Made by a program: the position numbers and the translations under genes
The notes under the pieces: generated by a model
Told to the model about the DNA's origin: nothing
Seen by the model: only the letters and a program-made list of their open reading frames with translations
The model's database searches: none
Part shown: positions 1 through 10,704 of the stretch, piece after piece
Position numbering within the stretch: position 1 is the first letter of the stretch
Layout: each line of letters opens with the position of its first letter
NCBI GenBank assembly: GCA_030998015.1
Contig: JARWMV010000234.1
Location: 1,736,001 to 1,800,000 of the forward strand
DNA length: 64,000 bases
Source: Ceratorhiza oryzae-sativae
Lineage: Eukaryota; Basidiomycota; Agaricomycetes; Cantharellales; Ceratobasidiaceae
Reading direction: 5' to 3'

Positions 1-711
1 TCCCACTGATTCCGACTTACATTTCAAATAGTATCCAACCATTCGCCATGCACCGAAACGCTGTTTGCCTCCAAGGATAAGACAGTCGATTCCTCATCCG
101 TCTATCAGCATCACACGTCGATAGGAGGTTTCTGCTGCATAGACCACGAATTTAATGTTTAGCTATCGGCTTGGTCTACATTCGTGTTCTATTGTGAAAC
201 TGTTGCAGCGAAATAGGCTTTCCTCAGAAGAAATGGTTTCTCGTATTCGACATCCCTAATAAGGGATCACGCCGGCAGAAAGGTCGTTGCCCTTGCTCTG
301 AGAGTTCAATCGAGGTATATCCTAACGCACTCGCATAATATTGGGCGAGCGACTCTGTAGAACACCACAGTGGCGTAAATACATACCAAGGGCCGGAAAA
401 CGAGTAATTCAATTGGGCTATCGAACATCTATGAGGCTCTAAAATGACCCAGGGATCGGACAGTAGGCGGCGTAGGCTCGTCTGTCGGCCATTGCTCGGA
501 ACATTAGGAAACAGGTCCAGGGGCGACAATGGAGTGGAGTTCACTATACTACAAAATGCTGCAACGGTCTTACATAGAATAAACTGGAGCCCAAATATAT
601 ATATATCAGCAAGGCAGACTTGGTGGGCACTTTCTCGGGTACATGTTCGATTTTGTTGACGAATTTCCAGAGAAACAGATGTTATGCTGATAAAAAGTGG
701 CTAAAACGTTT
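1..711. other. Gene-free left edge
   Basis: I see no convincing gene here. The open frames on both strands are short, overlap each other and have no recognisable motif or splice structure. The only nearby functional element is the tRNA that follows. The stretch may be downstream or upstream sequence of a gene outside the window. Confidence 0.5.
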
Positions 712-814
712 TGCCCCCACACAGGATTGAACTATGGACCTTTGCATGACGTAGATTGGCTGACGAGTCAGGTGATACTACAAGTGCAACGCTCTACCAC
801 TGAGCTATAAGGGC
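712..814 (-). tRNA. tRNA-Thr (anticodon TGT) with a 31-nt intron
   Basis: The minus strand folds into a full cloverleaf: a 7-bp acceptor stem (GCCCTTA with TGGGGGC, two G-U pairs) and discriminator A, D-arm GCTC/GAGC with loop AGTGGTA, anticodon stem TTGCA/TGCAA, variable loop AGGTC, and T-stem CATAG/CTGTG around TTCAATC. The anticodon loop reads C-T-TGT-A before the intron and A after it, so the intron (748..778) sits directly 3' of position 37, the canonical place for nuclear tRNA introns. Anticodon UGU decodes threonine ACA. The A-box and B-box lie in the D and T arms as usual for RNA polymerase III. Confidence 0.93.
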
Positions 815-1331
815 TTGTATTAGGGCCCATGTCGAGCTATAAGTTTCTGTAGACTTCTGATGTATTTGTGCTCTGCATCGAAGGGGACACGGTGCACACA
901 CCTCTATACGCGGAAGGACGGGATAATCAATACTGATAGAAGTTGTAGCGGATCAGAGGGCGAAGCGGGACTATGAATATTGCGAACTTAAACGGTTAAA
1001 CGGAGTAGGGTGCTGCTCGTAAGATAAGTAAATGCTCCCCCCCTGGAAGTCGGAGGCCTGCGTGCTGGGGATTTTGCGGGGAGTGAAGGCTTTGCCCGGT
1101 AACCCTTCCGCTGGAAGCTCGACGAAGGTACCCCACAAACCAACACCTCACGTGGCTATAGCGTGGTATGCATCTCCTTTTGCCAAAGACGGCGTCCCGG
1201 CTCATCCGATAGTCATACTTTGACTTGCTGGCAGAGGGGATTGTGTTAAACGGGATCTATGCATCATTATATTACGGAACAGTAAACGGCAGGGCGCAGA
1301 ACGACTAGCGAAAAAGTCCATAACAATATAT
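815..1331. other. Intergenic, nothing recognised
   Basis: No supported gene. Reading frames of 60-70 codons occur on both strands here but lack family motifs and continue nowhere by splicing. The right end is the 3' flank of the small minus-strand gene. Confidence 0.5.
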
Positions 1332-1921
1332 CTATGCCTTCAACAAGACCTCGGCGTAAGAGCGAGCACTGGTAGCGACGAGCCTAGCAGGGCCTTTACC
1401 CTCCGAGGCCATACCGACATCTTCCCAATCATCGAATTCATCGCGCCCAACGTGGCGGTTCGAAACGTGCAGGCCATCATCGTCGAGAGCGAGCACAGCA
1501 CGAGTAGGACGGATGATTTCAAAGTCGTCGAGGATATCAACTGGGACGAACGTCAGCACGCGAAAGATAAAACGCTGAAAAACGTACCCTTGCGACGAGA
1601 ACGCGGTTCACGAATAAGATCACTCAGGGGAACTTCAGTCCGGGGCGAAACAGACGGAGCAGTAGAGGTAGAGGCGCGGAAGGCCTCCAGGATGAGCTCG
1701 TGCTCAACGTCACGGCTACCTAGTGTGGCGCCATGGACTTCATGGTCATCGACGCGTACGGCAATGCGCCCGTTGCGTCCGCGACCGGCGTGGACACGTG
1801 AGTCAACACACCAGGAGCAGGAGCAGCGCGGAACACGCTTGCCCTTCTGGCGGTCCCCAGCCTTCCTAGCCAGCCATCGTTCGTGCTCGATGGCAGACTG
1901 GGCCTTGAGGTCGGCAGACAT
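1332..1921 (-). CDS. Small uncharacterised fungal protein with a CxCxWC motif
   Basis: Two exons, complement(join(1332..1540,1588..1921)), give 180 residues. The 47-nt intron has a GTACGT donor, a CTGAC branch-like sequence and a CCCAG acceptor, and phase is preserved across it. The start ATG at 1921 is the first in frame. The N-terminal part is basic and contains CSCSWC around residue 33, then RVHAGRGRNGR. The C-terminal part is acidic (EFDDWEDVG). The cysteine cluster could bind a metal, but no known domain is evident to me and I assign no function. Splice quality and steady codon use make it a credible gene. Confidence 0.65.
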
Positions 1922-2206
1922 TGGGTAGTAGCTCAGAGTAGGGATGGTGGTGGTGGTCCGTGAGGAGAGAAAACGGGAGGGGACTAGCGGCTTTAAACAA
2001 ATCCCGTGGGGATGGCTGAGCCGGTGTTGACTCGAGCGCGGGGCAAGTAGGGGCGAAAAGAGGCAAGGTACTAGCGCTAGCCTGGGGCGTTTCTGATGTC
2101 AACAGGACCCTGAGAGTCAAAATGCGGGGGCTAGATAGAAGATTCGAACACACGTTGCTCTTGACCTACACAACCCAATAGTATTTTAGTCATTAATCTG
2201 GTCACG

Positions 2207-3823
2207 ATGCCCTCGGACAACGACGAACCGGCCGGGTCAAGCTCTGCGCTGAGACCACGCTCAACGATTACGTCGAGACTCCACCCCGCCACTGACGTCG
2301 GGTTCGTCACCGCCCCAGACTCGGCGCCTGATGCCCCGACACCGGACGAGATAACAGCGGGCGGCAGTGATCCTAAGCTGTACATTACCGACAAAGGGTC
2401 AGCCTCCGAGTCACCCCAGCCAGGTTCACCGCGGCCCGAGTCACCGAACAAAACGCCCGAGGAAAAACAATGTCGGATATGTCTCGCTGGTCCCGAAGAG
2501 GAACCCGAGCTTGGCCGATTGATCAGCCCTTGCCACTGTCGAGGCTCCATTCGGGTGAGTTTTTACGTTCAGCAGAGATCAACTGACCATTAATGAGGGT
2601 GTCCAGTACGTACACGTCAGCTGCCTAAAGCAATGGCGAACAATGTCCCAGAGCTCGAGCGCGTTCTGGTCATGTCCGCAATGCGGCTTCCGTTACGCTC
2701 TGGCGCGAACTCGGGCACTGGGGCTTGCTACCTCGCCAGGTGTGTAGCTACTTCTATTTTGGCGTTTGGATACTGACACTCCTCAAGTTATTCTTAGTAC
2801 CGCGTCCGTCGTTTTGTTCACGTTAATTGTGCTCTTGTCATCGTTCTTGGCTACGTGGTTCGTCCCGGACGTCGACAACCTCCAAGAGCCTGTCATGGAT
2901 GAACGTGTCCGGGATTCCAATTCATTTTTCGGTTTTGGCACCATCGTCATCTCGCCCCTGGATTATCACACGTATACTTGGGGTACCGCCCGCGACCTAT
3001 TTAAAATGGCTGTTCGCACGTTTAGCGACTTGAATCCTGATGACAAGTTTTGGGAAAAGGATGAGGATGACGATAACCGCCCCAGCGACGATATTTTGGA
3101 TGACACAAAGATCGAACCGGTCAGAAGCTCGGCTGATGGATTCAAAAGCACAGTCAAAGTCCAAAAGTCCAACGCGCCTCGTCAGAAGCGACTGAAGCGC
3201 AAAGCTCGCACGCCTCCGTCTAGGTTCGCACGCATCGCTCGCGGATTCGTCTATCGGTTTACTACCGGGCTCGGGGTGGTCGGCATACTCTCTTTTTTCA
3301 ATCTCTTATTTTCTTTTGGTTTGTTCGGATTTCTTCGACTGTTTGGGGGCGGTTGGAATCGGGGCCAACGCAGAGGCGCGGCTGGTGACACTGCCAACCT
3401 TGTGATCCTAATATTCATCATCATTGGTGTTGTCCGGTACGCATATATTCCAACCGTGATTCCCACTCCACACTGAAGCTTGTTCATAGAGCCATATGGC
3501 TAGTATACAAGCTGACTCGTCATATAGCTCAGCTCCTCTTGCGTCGCGCCGAAACTGCTATCCTAGAGGTCGGCCAAGAGGACGATGATCCGGAACCATG
3601 GTCGGTCTGGCTCCGCCGTGTCACACGCGAACTGCCCACGAGGATTCGAGCCATTCCGTACCGCCTGTTACCCGGCATGTTCATTGGATGGGCTTCAATA
3701 GTTTTGGTACAAGGGTGGCATTTTGTGCGTAACTGGACGCGTGACACTGTGGGACAAATGATACAAGTCGCACCGCAGCCCCAAGTCATCCCCCAACCCG
3801 GTGTATTTGTTGGTGATTGGTGA
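2207..3823 (+). CDS. RING-CH (MARCH-type) transmembrane E3 ubiquitin ligase
   Basis: Four exons, join(2207..2554,2607..2739,2788..3436,3490..3823), encode 487 residues with all phases closing. Residues 89-142 form a complete C4HC3 RING-CH finger: C89, C92, C109, C111, H119, C122, C139 and C142, with the family's tryptophan near 126. It is followed by hydrophobic segments near 160-183, 325-345 and 360-380, and another in the last exon, so this should be a multi-pass membrane E3. The family transfers ubiquitin from E2 enzymes to membrane substrates. An S/P-rich disordered N-terminus precedes the finger, and an acidic then basic loop lies between the first and second membrane segments. It is far shorter than Doa10/Ssm4, so I call it MARCH-like only. 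Confidence 0.85.
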
Positions 3824-5316
3824 TGTACTTGACCCTGTTCATCCTCTGCCTTTCGTACAATCAACCACCAGTACTTGTGAACGAATATTGTAGACGTTTG
3901 TCTGAGAGTTATGGTTTGCCCTGATATGTGTGACAGCGTCTCTGGCCTGGAATCAAAGGAGAGAGCATCCATTCAATCGCCAATGTTGTCGATCTGTACA
4001 GTTGTGTGACCATCATTGTCATATAACTATGTCCGGACTGGTACCGCGATGAGACGTGTCTACTCACCTTGGACACGGCCAACAAATTTCCCAACAAGTC
4101 TGCCCCTAACGTGTTCGACAACTGAACCACCCGGTAGCTTCTAGGTGGCCGTCAGTTGCGAGCCGAGGCCCACGCAAACAAAGTGATAGTGCTTGTCAAT
4201 TATAGTAGACATTGGAGAGACGGTTCGGATGGCGAGGATGGCGTAGAGCACGATAGACTTTTATGCTGATGCTGATGATGCTTATGAATTGTGGGTGGAG
4301 GATAATAAGTACTATACATCCAGTTATCATTCGTACCAAGTCGGAGCGCTCAGGCCAACGATTCAAGACGATTACCGCCCAGCATGCGCAGCGTCCCACC
4401 ACTTTCTTGACTCTGTGTCCGATGGTGGAGGCTCAAAGTACTTGCACCGTGACTTGAACGCTTAGGGAATAATCAGTGTGCAACAAGCTTTTGCAAAGGT
4501 GAATTCTACCATCTAATGAACGTTGCCGGATAATCGCTTCTACTGCGAGCTCATTATGCATTTGATTTCTCTTCATCCCCTGTTAGCTATGACGTAGCGG
4601 AGCGCGTCGTCGTGCATACCTTAACTTCGTCCGTGTACAAGGAAGACGCGGTCCGTCTGTTCGCATCCAACTTCAAATCTTGTCCAGCAATCGCGGCTCG
4701 CTTAGCTTCCATGGATCTATCGACCACCGCGACGCAATAGTTCACGATCTCAGTCCTATTAACCCAATTGGCTTCAGGGAAGTTTATAGAAGGTAAATGC
4801 GCCGGGGGAAGTGCGGGGCGCACCGACTAGTTCTCTCCAGAAATGAAGGCATGCTTCATCTTGTGGTGCGCTCCTTCTCGAGCTTAGTCTATCCCGGTCT
4901 CTGAACTGGGCGAGGTTTCGGTTCATGCGCATTGTTACCGTGTCGTCAAGTTTCCGGTACTCTCTCATGAGGTCTATTCAGACAGAGCGTTAGCACAAGG
5001 CGCCCCGGGACGATGAACACCTGCCTTTGAACTGCGACAGGTTTTGGCATAAGGATTCAGTGACTCTAACGAGTTGTGGCGGCGCAGATGGCGCATGTAT
5101 AGCTTGAGACCCAAGCTCAGGCTGCATCCCGATAGTCAGTATCGTGGCTCAAAACAGGAATGTACACCCTCTCCGATCGGCAGAGTAGCCGCCTGGCTGA
5201 CGTCAGATGAGTATTTGTAATTAATTTTGAGTGAGCTCAAACTTACCCTCGACCACCGTCTTGCTATCTGCCCCCAGGCGAACTACCCGTACAAAAATCA
5301 AGTGGTAGATTTGATA
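3824..5316. other. 1.5 kb intergenic region
   Basis: No gene is supported. Short open frames on both strands (for example the minus strand around 4587-4823) have no motifs and no splice partners. A small TGCTGATGCTGATGATGC run lies at about 4264-4281. The right end presumably holds the eRF1 promoter and 5' UTR. Confidence 0.5.
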
Positions 5317-6956
5317 ATGTCGGCGCCAGATGCTATCGATCAAAATATCCAGGTATGTCGATGAAATATGGTCTCTGGTCCTCGTGTGCCCATACTGTGG
5401 CGTGTATAGATGTGGAAGATGAAGAAGCTCATTAGGAGCCTGGATGCCGCTAGAGGGTAAGTAGGCTTTGACAGGTGGTTTGGTTATAACAATGCCTGAT
5501 ATTTCGATTCCAGTGCTGGCACATCCATGATTAGCTTGATCATTCCACCAAAGGTGGGTATCTGACATCCGCCGCGAAATGTGATGCTTAGTTCGGTCGC
5601 CAACAGGATCAAATTGCCCGCGTCAACAACACTCTCACTCAGGAATACGGAACGGCCTCCAACATTAAATCGCGCGTCAACAGGTTGTCTGTGCTTGCTG
5701 CTATTACGTCTACACAACAACGTCTGAAACTCTACAATCGTGTGCCACCCAACGGCCTGGTGCTTTTTGTGGGAACGATCTTGACCGATGAAGGGAAGGA
5801 ACGCAAGGTGGCCTTTGATTTTGAACCCCACAAGCCAATCAATACGTAAGTACAATACTTTTACATAGCATATATGCCTAAACCCGCTTGCCAGCTCCCT
5901 CTACCTCTGTGATAACAAATTCCACACTGAGGCTCTCTCCGAACTTTTGGAGTCTGATTCCAAGTTTGGTTTCATTGTCATGGATGGAAACGGATCTCTG
6001 TTTGGCACGCTTTCTGGAAACACCCGCGAAGTTATCCACAAATTTACCGTTGATTTGCCCAAAAAGCACGGTGAGGGGTATCGTTTGCTTGTCTCAACAA
6101 ACAACCTCATTCGACCGTCACGCTAGGTCGTGGTGGTCAGTCCGCCCTGCGTTTCTCTCGGCTTCGCGACGAAAAGCGACACAATTATGTCCGCAAGGTC
6201 GCCGAATTGGCCGTGCAGCATTTCATCACCAACGACAAGGTCAACGTTGCTGGGCTCGTTCTTGCGGGTAGTGCCGACTTCAAGACTGAGCTCAACCAGT
6301 CTGATATGTTTGACCCCCGCCTTGCGGCCAAGGTCATCAAAGTAGTCGATGTCAGCTACGGCGGAGAGAATGGATTCAACCAAGCGATTGAACTCGCGGC
6401 CGAGTCTCTTGCGAACGTGAAATTTGTGCAGGAGAAGAAGCTCATCCAAAAGTACTTTGACGAGATCTCTCAGGATACCGGCAAGTATTGTTTTGGTGTC
6501 GACGATACGCTCAAGGGTCTTGAAATGGGCGCTGTTGAGACTCTGATTGTGTGGGAGAACTTGGATATCACTCGCTATATCCTGCGCAACGCGGCTGGGG
6601 AAGAGGTCATCATCCACGTGTCCAAAGATCAGGAGAAGGATCGTGATAAGTTTTTGGACAAGAGCACCGGACTCGAGATGGAACAGGCTGCGGAGCCCAT
6701 GAGCTTGCTCGAATGGTTCGCGGACCGATACAAAGATTTTGGCGCTACCCTCGAGGTAAGGATCCCATTGTCCCCAGTTTCATTTTCTAATAGGTGTATG
6801 CAGTTTGTGAGTAACCGTAGCCAAGAGGGCTCGCAGTTTGTCAAAGGCTTTGGTGGTATCGGTGGTATCCTACGTTACAAGGTCGACTTTACAAACCTCG
6901 CTCAGTTTGACGAGGACTCCGACGAGTTCTATGATTCTGACGAAGACGTCCTCTGA
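5317..6956 (+). CDS. SUP45: Eukaryotic translation termination factor eRF1
   Basis: Seven exons, join(5317..5352,5410..5456,5514..5553,5607..5845,5895..6070,6127..6755,6804..6956), give 439 residues, essentially the family length (human eRF1 is 437). It recognises all three stop codons in the ribosomal A site and triggers peptidyl-tRNA hydrolysis with eRF3. Visible signatures are NIKS at 60-63 and YLCDNKF at about 124-130 (stop-codon reading) and GGQ at 182-184 (peptide release). The C-terminus ends in an acidic tail ([13 protein letters not shown]). The start was chosen by extending conserved sequence back through two short exons to the only ATG that fits. It is convergent with the TFIIF alpha gene, 392 bp away. 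Confidence 0.97.
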
Positions 6957-7348
6957 CTTGGGCGAAGCACGCTGCGCGTCGGAGTGAGGGGCGAGGTCTC
7001 CGGCGGTGGAGGGGCTAGGTTCGCCGGAGAGGAGAGCGAGGAGGTGGTGGGGTGCGTTCAATTTGCTCAGGGAGGGTTGGTGGTTGAGAATGCTTTCGGC
7101 GTTTTGCTCGGGCCGCCTTTCCATCGTCTTGTGGATCCGGTAGCTTGAGTATGTTTTCACTCTTTATCTAGTGCTAAAACGGTAAGCCTTTCGAATTGGC
7201 ATCGACGTTTGATTCTGAAGCTACTTTTCTAGTGCGTTTGACGAAGATAGTTATTTGCTGCTGCGCTATGTACTACTTGAATGAATGAATCGAGAAACGA
7301 TTTATATGTTACAATATATAACTACAAGCAGCTAAGATAACCAGCTCA

Positions 7349-9477
7349 TTAAGCCCACGGCGCATTCAGCTTGATATAGCCTTTTTGTGCCGGGGTCGAA
7401 ACCTTCTTGAGTGCGTCGGTGAGTCGCCTCTGGTTTTCAGGATCGTGCTTCAATGCCCGCTTAAAGTACGTGATACACTCGCTTGTTTGAACGGCACCAC
7501 CCATCTTGCGGAGATATTCGATTGCGTGTTGCTCGGTTATGACCTCGGGCAAAAGATCTCCGTTGGGAGCGACTAGATCGTGCTTCGACTTTTTCTTCTT
7601 CTGACCATTGACCGCAGCCGTGGGAGTCGATGCACGGCCCCCTGGAGGAGTTTGTGGGGTCGGGGTGGGTCGTTTCTGGGGAGGGGTAGGCGTGCCACCG
7701 CGATCAGAGGGGCGGTCTTTGCGCTTTTTCCCGTTGGTGCTCCCGCCGCTCCCGGGTGGCGGGACAGCAGACGAGAGTGGCGTTGTGGCACGGTTATTAG
7801 GGCCATTCGAACCAACCGAAGGCAATTTGCGGATGGGATGAGGAGAAGTGGCTCGTTGGGCAAGGAGGGCTGCGCCACCCATCGAAGGAGAGCCGCTGCG
7901 AGATGGGTTGGTTGGAGCCGAGTTACTGGCCGAAAGTTTTTGAGCTTGAGTCGCGGGTTGTGTAGTTTGCGAGCCCTGTGGACGGGGGGTGGAGGTGCCA
8001 GATTGGGATTGAGCCGGAGTTGGCGTATTCGGCATGACCCCAATGGCGGGAGGTTGTTCCGGCTTTTCGTCCTCCTCTTCCTCATCGTCCTGTATCCGGC
8101 GTTAGCGGAGCGTACGTTGGAGATTTCGTTGCGGCGCACCGAATCTGCATATGGGTTCTTTTCGTCATCGCTCTCATTCAGCATCTTCTTCATGAGTTTC
8201 TTCAGCTGTCTTCCATCTTCCGTGTATCCTTTCCCGTCATCCTCATCCTCATCGCTTTCGGGTTCGACGCGCTCTGAGACCTTGTCGCGTCGATACTCGC
8301 GTTTTTGACGTTCCTGAGCCCGGGAAATAAGAAAAACAAGAGACTGCTAGGCCATGAGCCACTCACAGCAGCCTCCTTCTCTTCTTCATCCTGAAGTGTC
8401 TCGGCTGGGACTTCCTCATCATCTTGTACCTCATCTTCGTACTCCATCTCGTCGTCTTCTCCTTCACCACCCTGCGGTGGTCGGTCATTAGGAACCGGAT
8501 GCGAGTTTGGACGTACTTCTGACTCACCAAGCGAGGTTTCGTGTCTTCATCACCAAACAAGTCGTTCCCATGATTGACTATCTTCAATTTTCGGACTCCG
8601 CGAACCGGCTTTTCATCCTCCTCTTCTTTCTTTGGTTTGGTCTTTGCATTCGTCTTGGCTGCTTGCATGCGCGCATGCTAAAAACCAGCTTAGTCAACAG
8701 GGTCGCCTAAATAATGACGACATGACTCACTTGGCTCTCAACCCGTTCTGCGCTCACGTTGTTATTTCTCGTAAAGTTGTAGAATCGGTGAACAGGAATG
8801 AAGCGAAATTCTTTTTCGTTGCCTTGCACGGGAGCGAAAAAGGCCCAGATGCGCTTGTCATTGCTGTCGGCGTATTTCCCAGACCAACTCTGATTGGCGG
8901 CCAGACCGCCTCCGTTATCCTCCAAGAGCCAGTCCTTGCGATGCTCCTTGCGGAACGCACGGACTTCGTCGGGTATCATGTGAACCTGCCTCGTCTTCTT
9001 CATGAACGACTTCTTCTTTGGGTCCTCCTTTCCCTTTTTCTTGCCCTTCGTATCCTCCTCTTTCTTGACGCGAGTGCCATCCGCATTGAGCATCACAATC
9101 TTCCCGTCATGCCCTATTACGGGTTTCCCGTCTGGGCCCAGCATCGGCGTCAAGGGACCTGCCTGCTCCTCGATTTCGTTGGGGGATTTGTAGTCCTTCC
9201 GGTTGAGCTTGATGGGCTGAGGCCAAGCAGTCAAGTCAATGGGGACCTCACTGTGTGTTTGGAGCCTGAATACATCCCACTTCTTGTCGCTGTGTTTGGA
9301 CGAGAGCAGGCTGTAGTCGGTGTAGCGGCCGAGGGGGGGATCAGACGTGGCGGGCCCTGCGCTCCCAGTCTCGCGCTTCGGTGGGGCTTGCTTGCCAGGT
9401 GGGGGGCGGCGCTTCTTGGGCTCTGGGATCGGGATCCGTTTGAGCTGGCGCGGAGGGGTGGCCGTCTCGGGGTACAT
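7349..9477 (-). CDS. TFG1: TFIIF alpha subunit (RAP74/Tfg1 family)
   Basis: Five exons, complement(join(7349..8089,8140..8313,8367..8471,8528..8677,8731..9477)), give 638 residues with every junction in phase. TFIIF binds RNA polymerase II and stabilises the pre-initiation complex. The N-terminal half carries the RAP74 dimerisation-type region, including the DWLLEDN stretch followed by a segment ending in RIWAFFAPV. The middle is highly acidic and basic by turns (EEDE, KKK), as usual for this subunit. The last ~65 residues (ITEQHAIEYLRKMGG to the end) correspond to the C-terminal winged helix. ATG 9477 is the first true ATG; an upstream in-frame extension would need a TTG start. It is divergent from POP7. 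Confidence 0.9.
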
Positions 9478-9623
9478 TCGATCGACGGACAGAGCCAGGT
9501 GGTGGTCACTACAGAGTGGCAAACAGCAGATCCTGGCACTCGGCGGTCATGTGACCCCCGCAGTGGAAAACACAAACCGGAACTGAACCGCTTTCAGACG
9601 GCGACCTTCTCCAACCGAGACTC
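9478..9623. promoter_or_regulatory. Shared promoter between TFIIF alpha and POP7
   Basis: Only 146 bp separate the two divergent start codons, so both promoters must lie here or overlap the first exons. I see no TATA box. The region is GC-rich. Joint regulation of a basal transcription factor and an RNase P subunit is an inference from position only. Confidence 0.6.
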
Positions 9624-10449
9624 ATGCCGAAAGATGACTCGGGTGCCAAGAGAGCTGGACAGTCTTCTAGCTCCAAGACTCGTCAACGAGCGGCTGAAAG
9701 CGCTGGGGCCGCCCATGCGAAACGAGTCAAACTAAAGCCGCAACGACCTGTGCCGACAGTCCATCCGGCCTCGAACGTCACGGGCCCGCGTTCGTCTCAT
9801 GTAGAGGGTAAGAACGTCATATGTGTGACTAGGTCGACCAAGCTTGCGTCGTACCTTCGGCGATGCAAGTCACTTGTACTGGATGATGGGTATGTCTCTT
9901 CTGCTCCGAATATCTTCATCTAACACAGCCTGATCCTAGATTTAAAACACTCCATCTGTACGCGCTTGGAGCAGCCATACCGCATATGCTACTTTTGGTC
10001 ACATCTCTACCTGAATGTCTTCCTTTTGGGCCGCAGGAGATCCGAAACGAGGTTTGCTGCCCACAACACTTGGTCTCTCGCAGCCTTATCCTAATACGTG
10101 CCTAGATTTTGACTGGAACCACGACATGCATCGACGAGATTCACCCAGAAGATGAGGATAAGGACATTGAAACGAAATCTCGGAATAAATCTTCATTACA
10201 GGCAAGTCTTTTGATATCCTTGACTAACAAACACTCAACGCCTCATAGGTCAAATTTATTATGGAGATGGTGTCGGCGGACCTGGACCTGCGAATAGAAA
10301 AAATTAGATTCGCAGCTCATCGTAGGCCCACCATGCATCATTGTGCTAACTTATTCGCTTTCGTTCTCAGTTTGATTCTTTTCGCCATAATGATTGATAA
10401 TAAAACACTGTTGTCAAGGATTCGTGTATATATACTGGGGGTTCCCTAA
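9624..10449 (+). CDS. POP7: RNase P/MRP subunit Pop7 (Rpp20), Alba-like
   Basis: Four exons, join(9624..9889,9940..10051,10106..10201,10249..10449), give 224 residues. Pop7 pairs with Pop6 to bind the P3 stem of RNase P and RNase MRP RNA. The Alba-like core is visible: a strand with TRSTKLASYLRRCKSLVL, then LHLYALGAAIPHMLLL and the acidic linker HPEDEDKDIE before a final strand. The third intron (10202..10248) starts with GC (CAG|GCAAGT), an accepted minor donor class. The basic N-terminal extension of about 60 residues is not part of the fold. The tail after VKFIMEMVSADLDL is unusually hydrophobic, so the stop at 10449 is less certain than the core. Confidence 0.82.
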
Positions 10450-10704
10450 GCAATCATGATGCAGTGTTCTGTATGGCGTGGAGCTTTGAGGACTTTCGGG
10501 TCGCAAAGTCTATTCGTTTGCTCCGTGGTATCCAATTCATTAGAATACGGGTCGTGTAAAGGACTCGGGGAATCAAAACACAACATAGAAGATAAACAGC
10601 AAAGCGACCAAAAAAGAAAGATGTGGTGAAAGTGTCAAGAGTCAATTATAAACACACATTCAGCCAGGTATCACAGTCAAAGAAAAAAAAAATCAATCAA
10701 AAAG

